Shown: positions 1 to 5,268 of the stretch, one piece after another
Position numbering within the stretch: the first letter of the stretch is position 1
Layout: each line of letters opens with the position of its first letter
Source: Acidobacteriota bacterium
GTDB taxonomy: Bacteria; Acidobacteriota; Terriglobia; UBA7540
Assembly (NCBI GenBank): GCA_021789565.1
Contig: JAJYJL010000721.1
Location: 1 to 5,268 of the forward strand
DNA length: 5,268 nucleotides
Direction: 5' to 3'
Notes under the pieces: generated by a model
Database searches by the model: none
Told to the model about the DNA's origin: nothing
The model's input: only the letters and a program-made list of their open reading frames with translations
Program-made: the position numbers and the translations under genes

Positions 1-801
1 TGGCGTGGAAAGGTCCGATACTCGTTCTACATAGCGCTCAAACAAGGGCGGAATGCTCTTTTGGAAAGAAGGACCCTCTTTGTGCCGAAGTCTGTCTTCT
101 CGAACAGCCGTCTCCAGCGAATACCGCATGCGGGGGATGATAGTGTTGATCAGAGCGCCGCTCTGGGAGTAAAGTTGCGCAAGGTCGCGCTGGTCAAGAG
201 ATCGGCCTTCTGACTTTGCCTTCACGGCTACCGCTCCCGCCTCGGCCACGGCGGCCTGTGCCTGCAGGAGCAGGGGACCGGTAACATTCATGAGGTAGTA
301 AGTGTGCAGTTCAGAATCCAGAATCAGGGAAGAATCGTCTAGAATCACGGGAACCAGTCGCGAGGTTGTTTCCACCATCTGGCGGTAGACTGCTACCGTG
401 TCCCCGGCCGGCATCGCCTGACCACGCTCCTGGGGTTGCCTCCAGAGGCTGCTCAGTCGTGCCACCAACTCCTTTGTTGCTGTGCCTTCGTAACGTTGCA
501 GGACTTCGACAGACTTGTCGACGCGTTTGCGGATCTCCGCGGTGTCAGGCTGCCGCGGCACATCGTCCCGGCTGGTCAGAAACTCCTGTGTTTCGAGTGC
601 TCGAAGGTCGCGGAGCAACCCCGGACACACTTCCAGGGCGGTTGTCCCTGTAACTTCTCTCTCACAGATACGAATTCCTCGATTGTATTCGCTGGTCACG
701 TAATACAAGAGGACAGCGATTGGCAGCGCGAAGAACACACCGCTGAGGATCAGCTTATGGGAGATCTTGAAGCCTGCCAGCCACACGTTAATGCGCTCCA
801 C
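1..801 (-). CDS. Membrane-anchored sensor protein, probably a chemoreceptor (3' end cut by window edge)
   Basis: The frame is open from a GTG at 801-799 to the left edge (267 residues), so the C-terminal part is missing. The start follows an AGGAGG site with an 8-nt spacer; no better start lies upstream. Visible layout: a short basic cytoplasmic start, one hydrophobic helix at about residues 17-35, then a long region rich in charged and helix-forming residues. Around residues 155-180 is the stretch DDSSLILDSELHTYYLMN, which resembles the 'LDPDLDSYYLM' motif of helical periplasmic sensor regions in many methyl-accepting chemotaxis proteins and some sensor kinases. No second membrane helix, HAMP or signalling domain is reached. 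The gene starts 12 nt after the upstream chemoreceptor stop, with the ribosome binding site overlapping that stop, so the two are very likely co-transcribed and translationally coupled. Inference: a second chemoreceptor sensing a different ligand. A histidine kinase or cyclase with the same type of sensor cannot be excluded. Confidence 0.72.
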   Translation of the reverse strand, partial: MERINVWLAGFKISHKLILSGVFFALPIAVLLYYVTSEYNRGIRICEREVTGTTALEVCPGLLRDLRALETQEFLTSRDDVPRQPDTAEIRKRVDKSVEVLQRYEGTATKELVARLSSLWRQPQERGQAMPAGDTVAVYRQMVETTSRLVPVILDDSSLILDSELHTYYLMNVTGPLLLQAQAAVAEAGAVAVKAKSEGRSLDQRDLAQLYSQSGALINTIIPRMRYSLETAVREDRLRHKEGPSFQKSIPPLFERYVERVSDLSTP

Positions 802-809
802 GTGTTCCC

Positions 810-815
810 CCTCCT
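810..815 (-). promoter_or_regulatory. Ribosome binding site overlapping the upstream stop codon
   Basis: A perfect AGGAGG on the minus strand lies 8 nt before the GTG at 801. Its first two bases are the last two bases of the TAG stop (816-814) of the chemoreceptor gene. A ribosome terminating there sits on the initiation site of the next gene, which supports translational coupling. The site also fixes the GTG start of the downstream sensor gene. Confidence 0.8.
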
Positions 816-3027
816 AGGCTGCAGTTCGGAACCGGGACACTCCGCCCTGCAGTTCTTGCACAGCGCTGTTCAGTTGGGTGGTGATCTTCTGGAACTCGCC
901 CAGCAGCGACTTTGTCAGGTCGGCGGTCTGCGCCAATTGCTTCATTGCCTCATTGATCTGTTCAGCGGCTTGCGTCTGGCCCTGCATGCCCTGCTTCGCC
1001 GTTTCAAATTCGGGCCCGAGCGCCTGCACTTTTTCAATCATTTTGCCCAAAGCCGCAGCAATGCCATTGACCTCAGCTACTCGCTGACGACCTTCTTCAG
1101 TGAACTTGTCCATCTCCATTACGCCACTGGATACAGACGACTGCATCTCCTTCACGACCGAATCAATATCTTGCGTGGCAACGGCCGTCTGGTCAGCCAG
1201 GCGGCTGATCTCGCGGGCAACCACAGAGAATCCCTTGCCGAACTCCCCTGCTTTCTCTGCTTCGATTGCAGCATTGAGAGAGAGCAGGGCGGTCTGGTCG
1301 GAAATCTTGTTGATGGTAGTGACGACCGTTGATATCTTGCTCGCCCGGTCACTGATGATCCCCAGCCGTGAGGAGATCGATCCCGTCGCTTTGACGAGTT
1401 CCCGCATTGCTGTTTCCATTTCACTTAGCTTGGATTGGCCACTTTCCGCTTGTGCGGCAGCATCGAGCGCGGCCTCACCCGCACCGGACATTGTCCGCAG
1501 CAGATCCCGTGAGGTTGCGGAGATTTGCGAGCTTGTGGCTGATACCTCGCGGGTCGCGGCCGCCTGCTCGGTCACCGTGGGCTCCAACTGCTTGGCGGAT
1601 GCCGTGATCTCGGTCGTTGAAGCGGTGACTTGGATGCCCGCATGTTGTACCTGCCCGATCAGGCCTCCGAGGGTTTCTGTCATTTCCTTAAAGGATGACA
1701 TCAGGTCCACGCTTTCATCCGGGAAGTCAAACCGTCGGAGGGCATGCCCATTTGCGGTGGCCGGAAGCGTGAGGAAGTGTTCCCGTGCGCTTTGCAAATC
1801 ACCTTTCGCCACCTTTCCCGCAAGTTTTGTCACCAGTTCGATAGGCTTGGTCAGACGTTTCCCCATCACAAAAGCGATAGAGAGCACAACGAGGAGCGAA
1901 AGGAAGCCCGCGAGAATCACACTCCAGAGGAGATTGGTCGCCGACGATTTTACTACGTCGATTGCGCCCATATACTCGTCTTCATAAGCACCTGCAACGA
2001 TCAGCCAATCCCAAGGCTCAAAATAAATCAATGCCGAGTGCTTCAACCTTGGTTTCGGTTCACCCGGGTTCTGCCAGACGTATGAGCGGTGGAACAATTC
2101 TCCTTTACCCGACGCCAGCGCGTGCTGAACCATATCCCGGACAAATAGTTCCCCGTTGGAATCCCGTTGTTCCCAAAGATCCTCCCCGTCACGCATGCCC
2201 CCTTTGGAAATGATGTACCGGCCACGCTGGTTGCCCTTGGCGCCGATGACGACGATGTATCCCGTGCGGCCAATGACGGTATTCAGCAAAGTGCTTCGGA
2301 CAGATCCCACCCCGGAAATTTTTTCTCCTACAAAGAGCATGCCGATGATTCGCCCTTCCTTGTCGCGCAACGGTTCGTACGCAGCCACATACCGTTCGTT
2401 TACAACAAAGGCTGTTCCCCGATATACCTCCCCGCGCAGGACAGCCGCCACTACGGGCGAAGGAGTTCCGTCAGGCGCCACGGCGGGGATGAAGGTGCCG
2501 ATTCCGCGGTTGCCGTCGGTTGCCGCCACAGTGGTCGCCACGCGTAACATGTCACCTGAAGCATTCATTCTCTGGAAGATGGTGCTCGCGCTGCCCACCA
2601 ATCGAGTGACTTCGTCCACAAAAGGAGTGGGGACCTTGAAGCTTCGGTTTTGGGTGGCCGGCACAGCTCCGATCAATATCTGGGGCAGAGTGATCGGCAT
2701 TGTGATCTGACTCAATTGATTCGCGGCCTGCCATTGCACCATCTCCGTGCCTGTTGAAACGCCACCCTGTTGGGCCAGAATCCGCCGGGCCACAGAGAGG
2801 TTATGGCCTACTCGACCTTGCAACAGGTTGTTGGTCGTTTCGCAAAGACCGTAAGCGTCCTTGGCCGCCTGGTCCACGTTCGCCTCGGCCAGAACCGTCA
2901 TTTCCCGTGCAGCTTCTTGCGACACGCTGCTTCGAAAGTGCAACAGAAGCAGGAGCAGCACCATGACCGGCAGAATCGCTGCCACAAGCGCAAGCCCATA
3001 GATCTTGTTCCTCAGTGAGATTCTCAC
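814..3027 (-). CDS. Methyl-accepting chemotaxis protein with Cache_3-Cache_2 sensor and WspA-like signalling domain
   Basis: This is a complete inner-membrane chemoreceptor of 737 residues. TM1 is at about 11-31. The periplasmic part (about 32-360) matches the Cache_3-Cache_2 fusion fold, with hallmark stretches YRGTAFVVNERYVAAYEPL (202-220), IGMLFVGE (228-235), GRTGYIVVIG, GRYIISKGG and YFEPWDWLIVAGAYEDEY (335-352). TM2 is at about 364-388, followed by a HAMP region (389 to about 460) and a coiled-coil signalling domain ending in FRTAA. The hairpin tip carries LNAAIEAEKAGEFGKGFSVV (584-603). Compared with the E. coli Tsr tip, Asp577 stands at the Phe373 position and Lys592 at Arg388. EAEKAGE and the TEQAAATREVSAT stretch (486-498) recall WspA-type receptors. 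There is no C-terminal NWETF-type pentapeptide for CheR tethering. Inference: it binds a small ligand, possibly an organic acid as many Cache domains do, and controls a CheA-type kinase, perhaps in a Wsp-like rather than a flagellar pathway. The GTG start follows AGGAGG by 4 nt. Confidence 0.95.
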   Translation of the reverse strand: MRISLRNKIYGLALVAAILPVMVLLLLLLHFRSSVSQEAAREMTVLAEANVDQAAKDAYGLCETTNNLLQGRVGHNLSVARRILAQQGGVSTGTEMVQWQAANQLSQITMPITLPQILIGAVPATQNRSFKVPTPFVDEVTRLVGSASTIFQRMNASGDMLRVATTVAATDGNRGIGTFIPAVAPDGTPSPVVAAVLRGEVYRGTAFVVNERYVAAYEPLRDKEGRIIGMLFVGEKISGVGSVRSTLLNTVIGRTGYIVVIGAKGNQRGRYIISKGGMRDGEDLWEQRDSNGELFVRDMVQHALASGKGELFHRSYVWQNPGEPKPRLKHSALIYFEPWDWLIVAGAYEDEYMGAIDVVKSSATNLLWSVILAGFLSLLVVLSIAFVMGKRLTKPIELVTKLAGKVAKGDLQSAREHFLTLPATANGHALRRFDFPDESVDLMSSFKEMTETLGGLIGQVQHAGIQVTASTTEITASAKQLEPTVTEQAAATREVSATSSQISATSRDLLRTMSGAGEAALDAAAQAESGQSKLSEMETAMRELVKATGSISSRLGIISDRASKISTVVTTINKISDQTALLSLNAAIEAEKAGEFGKGFSVVAREISRLADQTAVATQDIDSVVKEMQSSVSSGVMEMDKFTEEGRQRVAEVNGIAAALGKMIEKVQALGPEFETAKQGMQGQTQAAEQINEAMKQLAQTADLTKSLLGEFQKITTQLNSAVQELQGGVSRFRTAA

Positions 3028-3031
3028 GCTG

Positions 3032-3037
3032 CCTCCT
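3032..3037 (-). promoter_or_regulatory. Ribosome binding site of the chemoreceptor gene (short spacer)
   Basis: AGGAGG on the minus strand is separated by only 4 nt (CAGC) from the GTG at 3027-3025. The spacer is shorter than usual, but no other initiator nearby has a comparable site. The encoded N-terminus (basic residues, then a hydrophobic helix) fits a receptor start, so this start is retained. Confidence 0.65.
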
Positions 3038-3404
3038 GCTTTATCCGAAGAGCGTCGTCTTCACTTCTGAAGATGGGTACGCGAAGGGAAAGTCTGAATT
3101 TCCACCCTCGGCGGCTCGCTCTTCGCTTGTCCTCGCCTGAAACCGCTCGAAACCAATGTGTGGCTTGCTGAAAGCTTTCTGCCAAAATTGGTTGAGGGAA
3201 CTTCGAAAAGGAATGATTCGGATATGAAGATTGTAGAGCACTGTTCTTCTCCAATCCGTCAGTTTTGGGGCGCTTGGAAAGAAACAGATTTAAGTATCTA
3301 AATTTGCAGACTGCGAAGACGCGGAATTCACGAAAGCCTATTCAACAGTCGCAGCCCTTGCGTGCGCCACGAACCCATGACGAAAATAAAACACGATAGG
3401 TCCC

Positions 3405-3495
3405 GCCATGCTGAGTGGGAGCCAACAGTCCCCCTGCTCGCTGAATTGGCAACTCAATTGATTGTTCCGTTTTGTAATGGTCCACTCAGCATGGC
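3405..3495. repeat. Perfect 14-bp inverted repeat with a 63-nt spacer
   Basis: The left arm GCCATGCTGAGTGG is at 3405-3418 and its exact reverse complement is at 3482-3495. Homology stops abruptly on both sides of each arm. The element lies 42 nt past the stop of the ABM-like gene in that gene's transcription direction. The spacer is too long and no T-run follows, so it is not a standard intrinsic terminator. It could be a long stem in the 3' untranslated RNA, the termini of a very small mobile-element remnant, or a recombination or binding site. The sequence alone does not decide. Confidence 0.6.
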
Positions 3496-3536
3496 AGGCT
3501 CGCTGCTCGCATGTTTCCGATTCCGCCACCCGAGAG

Positions 3537-3857
3537 TCAAGCTGCTTTTCGACCCAAAAGTTGGTCGAATGTTATATTCGTCACCTCATAGGTTCGCAGA
3601 TCTGGCTTTTCCTCGACATGTTTCTCCAGCGCCTTCAGAACGGCAGCATATTGTTCTTTCTTATAGGTTTCGGCACTTTCCTTGCGGTCCCACAGACTGA
3701 TTCCGACCGCCTCTTTGCCATCGTTTGACACCATCGCAACTTGACCAGCGAATCCGGCAAACTTCTTCATGATAGGGACGACCTCATTGTCGATGGTTCG
3801 CGCAAAGCCCTCGACGCCATCCGGCTTGAGCTGCATCCGGAGAATTCTCACAAACAT
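3537..3857 (-). CDS. Small ABM-like (ferredoxin-fold) protein of unknown function
   Basis: Encodes 106 residues starting MFVRILRMQLKPD, the usual entry of dimeric alpha/beta-barrel proteins related to the antibiotic biosynthesis monooxygenase (ABM) family. A first beta strand (FVRILRMQL) is followed by a helix (GVEGFARTIDNEVVPIMKKF), an 'FAGFAGQVAMVSND' turn-strand, a GISLWDRKESAETY strand-helix typical of the fold, and a last strand near TYEVTNI. There is no signal peptide or membrane segment, so it is cytosolic. Many members are heme- or quinol-active enzymes, but small environmental copies are mostly uncharacterised, and no catalytic residue can be assigned here. The start is set by AGGAGG 8 nt upstream of ATG 3857-3855. 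A longer open frame reaching 3935 lacks such a site. The gene stands alone, divergent from the deaminase gene. A Dabb-type stress protein is the main alternative. Confidence 0.8.
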   Translation of the reverse strand: MFVRILRMQLKPDGVEGFARTIDNEVVPIMKKFAGFAGQVAMVSNDGKEAVGISLWDRKESAETYKKEQYAAVLKALEKHVEEKPDLRTYEVTNITFDQLLGRKAA

Positions 3858-3865
3858 GGGATTAC

Positions 3866-3871
3866 CCTCCT
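3866..3871 (-). promoter_or_regulatory. Ribosome binding site deciding the ABM-like gene start
   Basis: AGGAGG on the minus strand lies 8 nt before the ATG at 3857. It selects this ATG over an in-frame initiator 26 codons further upstream, and the protein then begins directly at the first beta strand of the fold. Confidence 0.8.
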
Positions 3872-3979
3872 TTTCGGACAGGGTTAGGCCTACCACTAAA
3901 GTTAGATCGGCCAGATGTGTATGCCTATAACCCATATCACAGACTGGGGTGATGCAAGTTACGTAGAATCTGATTCATG

Positions 3980-4013
3980 AACACGGCAATTTCTGGTGGA
4001 ACGGTGCCGTGTT
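3980..4013. repeat. Perfect 9-bp inverted repeat (possible operator or leader hairpin)
   Basis: AACACGGCA at 3980-3988 is exactly complementary to TGCCGTGTT at 4005-4013, with a 16-nt loop. No T-run follows on the plus strand, so it does not look like an intrinsic terminator. Its place between two divergent genes suits a regulator-binding site or an RNA stem in the deaminase leader. Confidence 0.5.
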
Positions 4014-4074
4014 ACCTGTGGTCATCGCCGCAGTTACCCAGGGCTGATTGCTGGTGTCCTGTTACAGAACCATG

Positions 4075-4091
4075 GAACCTGCTGAAGGTTC
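4075..4091. repeat. Short hairpin GAACCT-GCTGA-AGGTTC
   Basis: Perfect 6-bp arms (4075-4080 and 4086-4091) enclose a 5-nt loop about 84 nt before the deaminase start. The palindrome TTGCCGGCAA follows seven bases later. Either could fold in the deaminase mRNA leader or bind a dimeric regulator; both are short enough to arise by chance. Confidence 0.35.
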
Positions 4092-4162
4092 AACACTTTG
4101 CCGGCAAGCTCTGATGTCGAGTTGGCTCTGCGGCGTGTCCGTAGCACTCAATAATTGCAGGA

Positions 4163-4168
4163 AAGGAG
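4163..4168 (+). promoter_or_regulatory. Ribosome binding site of the deaminase gene
   Basis: AAGGAG lies 6 nt before the ATG at 4175, and the protein beginning there lines up with the compact start of the cytosine deaminase family. This fixes the start. Confidence 0.75.
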
Positions 4169-4174
4169 CCCCCA

Positions 4175-4633
4175 ATGGATCCATTCCTTGAGGCCGCAAT
4201 CGAAGAGGCCCGGCAAGGCCGCCGCGAAGGCGGAATTCCTATTGGATCAGTGATCGTTCACCATGGCCTGATCATCGGCCGCGGCCATAATCGGAGAGTG
4301 CAACAAGGCAGCGCAATCTTGCACGGCGAAATGGAGGCACTTGAGAATGCAGGCAGGCGGCCCGCCGCCGTATACCACGAATCCGTTCTGTACACTACCT
4401 TGTCTCCGTGCTCGATGTGCAGTGGAGCGATCCTGTTGTACGGCATTCCGAAAGTGATCGTGGGTGAAAACAAAACCTTCCTGGGCGAAGAGGAACTCTT
4501 GCGATCGCGTGGCGTAACAGTAGAGGTTCTGCAGGAGCGGGACTGTATTCAACTGATGGAAGACTTCATTGCAGCCGAACCCCAGCTTTGGAATGAGGAC
4601 ATCGGTGTGCCAGATACGCCGTCGAAAGGTTGA
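4175..4633 (+). CDS. Cytosine deaminase, yeast FCY1 type (zinc-dependent)
   Basis: This 152-residue cytosolic enzyme should hydrolyse cytosine to uracil and ammonia for pyrimidine salvage. It belongs to the small CDA-fold deaminases, not to the unrelated amidohydrolase CodA usual in bacteria. Zinc ligands are His50, Cys79 and Cys82, and Glu52 of HGE is the proton shuttle; the second motif reads LSPCSMC. Alignment from memory with yeast Fcy1 (158 residues) is close along the whole length: GGIPIGS, GRGHNRR, GSAILHGEMEALENAGR, YTTLSPCSMCSGAILLYGIP and VGEN. Asn39 corresponds to yeast Asn51, Phe102 to Phe114, Trp139 to Trp152, Asp142 to Asp155 and Ile143 to Ile156, so the base-binding pocket and its lid are intact. 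The protein ends with a short extra tail after EDIG. No cytosine permease or other pyrimidine gene is next to it. Activity on related ring compounds cannot be excluded. Confidence 0.93.
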   Translation: MDPFLEAAIEEARQGRREGGIPIGSVIVHHGLIIGRGHNRRVQQGSAILHGEMEALENAGRRPAAVYHESVLYTTLSPCSMCSGAILLYGIPKVIVGENKTFLGEEELLRSRGVTVEVLQERDCIQLMEDFIAAEPQLWNEDIGVPDTPSKG

Positions 4634-4642
4634 TGATCATCA
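4631..4642. repeat. 12-bp perfect palindrome at the deaminase stop codon
   Basis: TGATGATCATCA begins with the TGA stop itself and is fully self-complementary. It opens the 125-nt convergent gap (4634-4758) between the deaminase and the alcohol dehydrogenase. It has no loop and no following T-run, so it is not a normal terminator. No other terminator was found in the gap. It may be chance. Confidence 0.4.
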
Positions 4643-4758
4643 TCTCTTCACAGCAAGGACCTGCCTCGACGCTTAACGCGCCATGGTTTACTGTTTCCAT
4701 ACCCCAATCGGCCGCCATCCCCAGCCTGATTTTCCGGCGCCGCTGACTGACGGGCAAC

Positions 4759-5268
4759 CTACCACTCGGAAATGACGTTGAAACCAACGGTGCCGTAGCT
4801 GGTCATGGAATCAAGCACCTGGCTCACCTGCTCTACCGGCAAACAGCGGGTGACCAACCGTTTAGGGTTTAACTTGCCGCTGGCGACGAGTGCCAGCAGG
4901 CCACGATAACTGGTTGTGGGGCAACCCAGGCTGGGAATGAAACTGATTTCCTGTACGAGCATTACGTCAACGGGCAGCGGCAGAGTGCCGCGATCCTTTG
5001 CACCCGTCAACCCGACCTGCACGTGGCGGCCGCCCTTGCGAATCGATTGTAATGCGGGCAGTGCGGTTTCGGATGACCCCACAGCATCCACAGACAAATC
5101 GGCGCCACCACCAGTGATTTCGCGGACCCGTTCAACCGCGTCTTGCTCGCGGGCGTCGACCGCTGCTGCGGCGCCTTCAGCTTTGGCCAGGGTTAACTTT
5201 GCTGCTGAAATATCCACTGCCACGGCTTGTGCGCCCAGGGACACGGCGATCTGTATTGCCGATAGCCC
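4759..5268 (-). CDS. Zinc-type (MDR) alcohol dehydrogenase, C-terminal half (5' end cut by window edge)
   Basis: The frame is open from the right edge to TAG at 4761-4759, giving 169 residues of the cofactor-binding half of a medium-chain dehydrogenase/reductase. The visible part starts inside the Rossmann fold with GLSAIQIAVSLGAQAVAVD. The acidic residue ending this second strand (visible residue 19) favours NAD(H) over NADP(H). Then come GGGADLSVDAVGS and LQSIRKGGRHVQVGL, standard strands of the fold, and the returning catalytic-domain segment LVASGKLNPKRLVTRCLPVEQVSQVLDSM. The family oxidises alcohols or reduces aldehydes in the cytosol. The catalytic zinc ligands and the structural zinc loop lie beyond the window, so zinc content and substrate cannot be judged. 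The gene converges on the deaminase gene. Sorbitol/threonine-type or quinone-reductase-like relatives are less likely from the conserved C-terminal pattern. Confidence 0.88.
   Translation of the reverse strand, partial: GLSAIQIAVSLGAQAVAVDISAAKLTLAKAEGAAAAVDAREQDAVERVREITGGGADLSVDAVGSSETALPALQSIRKGGRHVQVGLTGAKDRGTLPLPVDVMLVQEISFIPSLGCPTTSYRGLLALVASGKLNPKRLVTRCLPVEQVSQVLDSMTSYGTVGFNVISEW

Larger units (their letters stand above)
3028..3536. other. Intergenic region of about 500 nt between the receptor operon and the ABM-like gene
   Basis: No convincing gene is present: open frames here are short, lack ribosome binding sites and have no recognisable protein character. The stretch should hold the promoter of the receptor operon (minus strand) and the transcript end of the ABM-like gene. 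I could not identify a good sigma-70, sigma-54 or sigma-28 promoter. An AT-rich patch at about 3285-3310 is the most promoter-like composition. Also visible are two GAAACC copies exactly 10 bp apart (3139-3144 and 3149-3154), a small hairpin-like GAAGA/TCTTC just before the receptor gene, and a 14-bp inverted repeat described separately. Confidence 0.6.
3872..4162. promoter_or_regulatory. Divergent intergenic region with several inverted repeats
   Basis: This gap lies between two divergent genes and must hold both promoters. The best -10-like element is TATAAC on the plus strand at 3925-3930, but no good -35 stands 16-18 nt before it, so promoter positions remain open. If transcription of the deaminase starts near there, its leader would be over 200 nt long. 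It would contain a 9-bp perfect stem (3980-3988 with 4005-4013), a 6-bp stem (4075-4080 with 4086-4091) and the palindrome TTGCCGGCAA (4098-4107). On the ABM side is the palindrome TAGGCCTA at 3885-3892. GTTAC recurs at 4011, 4033 and 4061. No known riboswitch class was recognised. Confidence 0.45.

Noticed and set aside
436..1987. Long plus-strand open frames (436-1332 and 1100-1987) over the receptor genes
   Set aside because: They are antisense to well-supported receptor coding sequence, and their proteins look like reverse-frame products of coiled-coil codons.
3028..3050. Sigma-28-like CGGATAA just before the receptor ribosome binding site
   Set aside because: No TAAA-type -35 element stands at the right distance, and it is too close to the start codon for a usual leader.
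3165..3190. Possible sigma-54 promoter (TGGCA followed by TTTCA, minus strand)
   Set aside because: The -12 element lacks the essential GC (it reads TC), so the match is too poor.
3024..3254. Open frame of 76 codons on the minus strand whose TGA overlaps the receptor GTG start (GTGA)
   Set aside because: It starts at TTG without a ribosome binding site, has no recognisable protein character and is probably leader sequence. The overlap alone is not enough.
3338..3728. Small open frames on both strands between the receptor and ABM-like genes
   Set aside because: They have no ribosome binding sites and no family resemblance. Similar peptide fragments in opposite frames are explained by the 14-bp inverted repeat.
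3858..3935. Upstream extension of the ABM-like protein by 26 residues
   Set aside because: The strong AGGAGG at 3866-3871 and the fold both point to the ATG at 3857. The extra residues do not resemble a signal peptide or a domain.
4566..4787. Minus-strand open frame across the deaminase end and the convergent gap
   Set aside because: It overlaps the conserved deaminase C-terminus and the end of the dehydrogenase gene, and has no protein features of its own.
1..5268. CRISPR arrays, tRNA or rRNA genes, insertion sequences
   Set aside because: No regularly spaced repeats, cloverleaf-like sequence, ribosomal RNA core or transposase-like protein was seen on either strand.

Overview
The window is bacterial chromosomal sequence of mid-to-high GC content. 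Genes are closely packed, GTG starts are common and Shine-Dalgarno sites are purine-rich and strong. The gene mix is a large Cache-type chemoreceptor with a WspA-like signalling tip, a second sensor-type membrane protein, a small ABM-like protein, a yeast-type cytosine deaminase and a medium-chain alcohol dehydrogenase. It would fit a soil or environmental Gram-negative with many sensory genes, such as an Acidobacteriota or deltaproteobacterial-type genome. That assignment is an impression from gene content only. No mobile element, CRISPR array or RNA gene was recognised.

Left part (1-3027, minus strand): two sensory membrane-protein genes form a transcription unit. The upstream gene (814-3027) is a complete 737-residue methyl-accepting chemotaxis protein with a TM / Cache_3-Cache_2 / TM / HAMP / MCP-signalling layout. 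The downstream gene (1-801, running off the left edge) begins 12 nt after the first gene's stop, and its ribosome binding site overlaps that stop codon. Its visible part is one N-terminal membrane helix and a mostly helical, probably periplasmic sensor region. The rest, presumably TM2, HAMP and a signalling domain, lies outside the window. The two products probably feed one chemosensory array, but no che/wsp genes are inside the window to show which pathway.

Middle part (3028-4174): a roughly 500-nt non-coding stretch separates the receptors from a small ABM/ferredoxin-fold-like gene (3537-3857, minus). This gap holds a perfect 14-bp inverted repeat with 63-nt spacing. A 317-nt divergent region follows, up to the deaminase gene. 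It contains several perfect inverted repeats and is probably where both flanking genes are controlled.

Right part (4175-5268): a stand-alone cytosine deaminase of the fungal FCY1 type (plus strand) has every catalytic and substrate-clamp position known from the yeast enzyme. It faces the 3' end of a zinc-type (MDR) alcohol dehydrogenase gene on the minus strand, which is cut by the right edge. The deaminase would feed cytosine into uracil salvage. None of the neighbours belongs to that pathway, so the right half looks like independent housekeeping or accessory genes rather than one system. I did not find a clearly undescribed system. The best leads are the divergent tandem receptors, the structured deaminase leader and the inverted repeat at 3405-3495.
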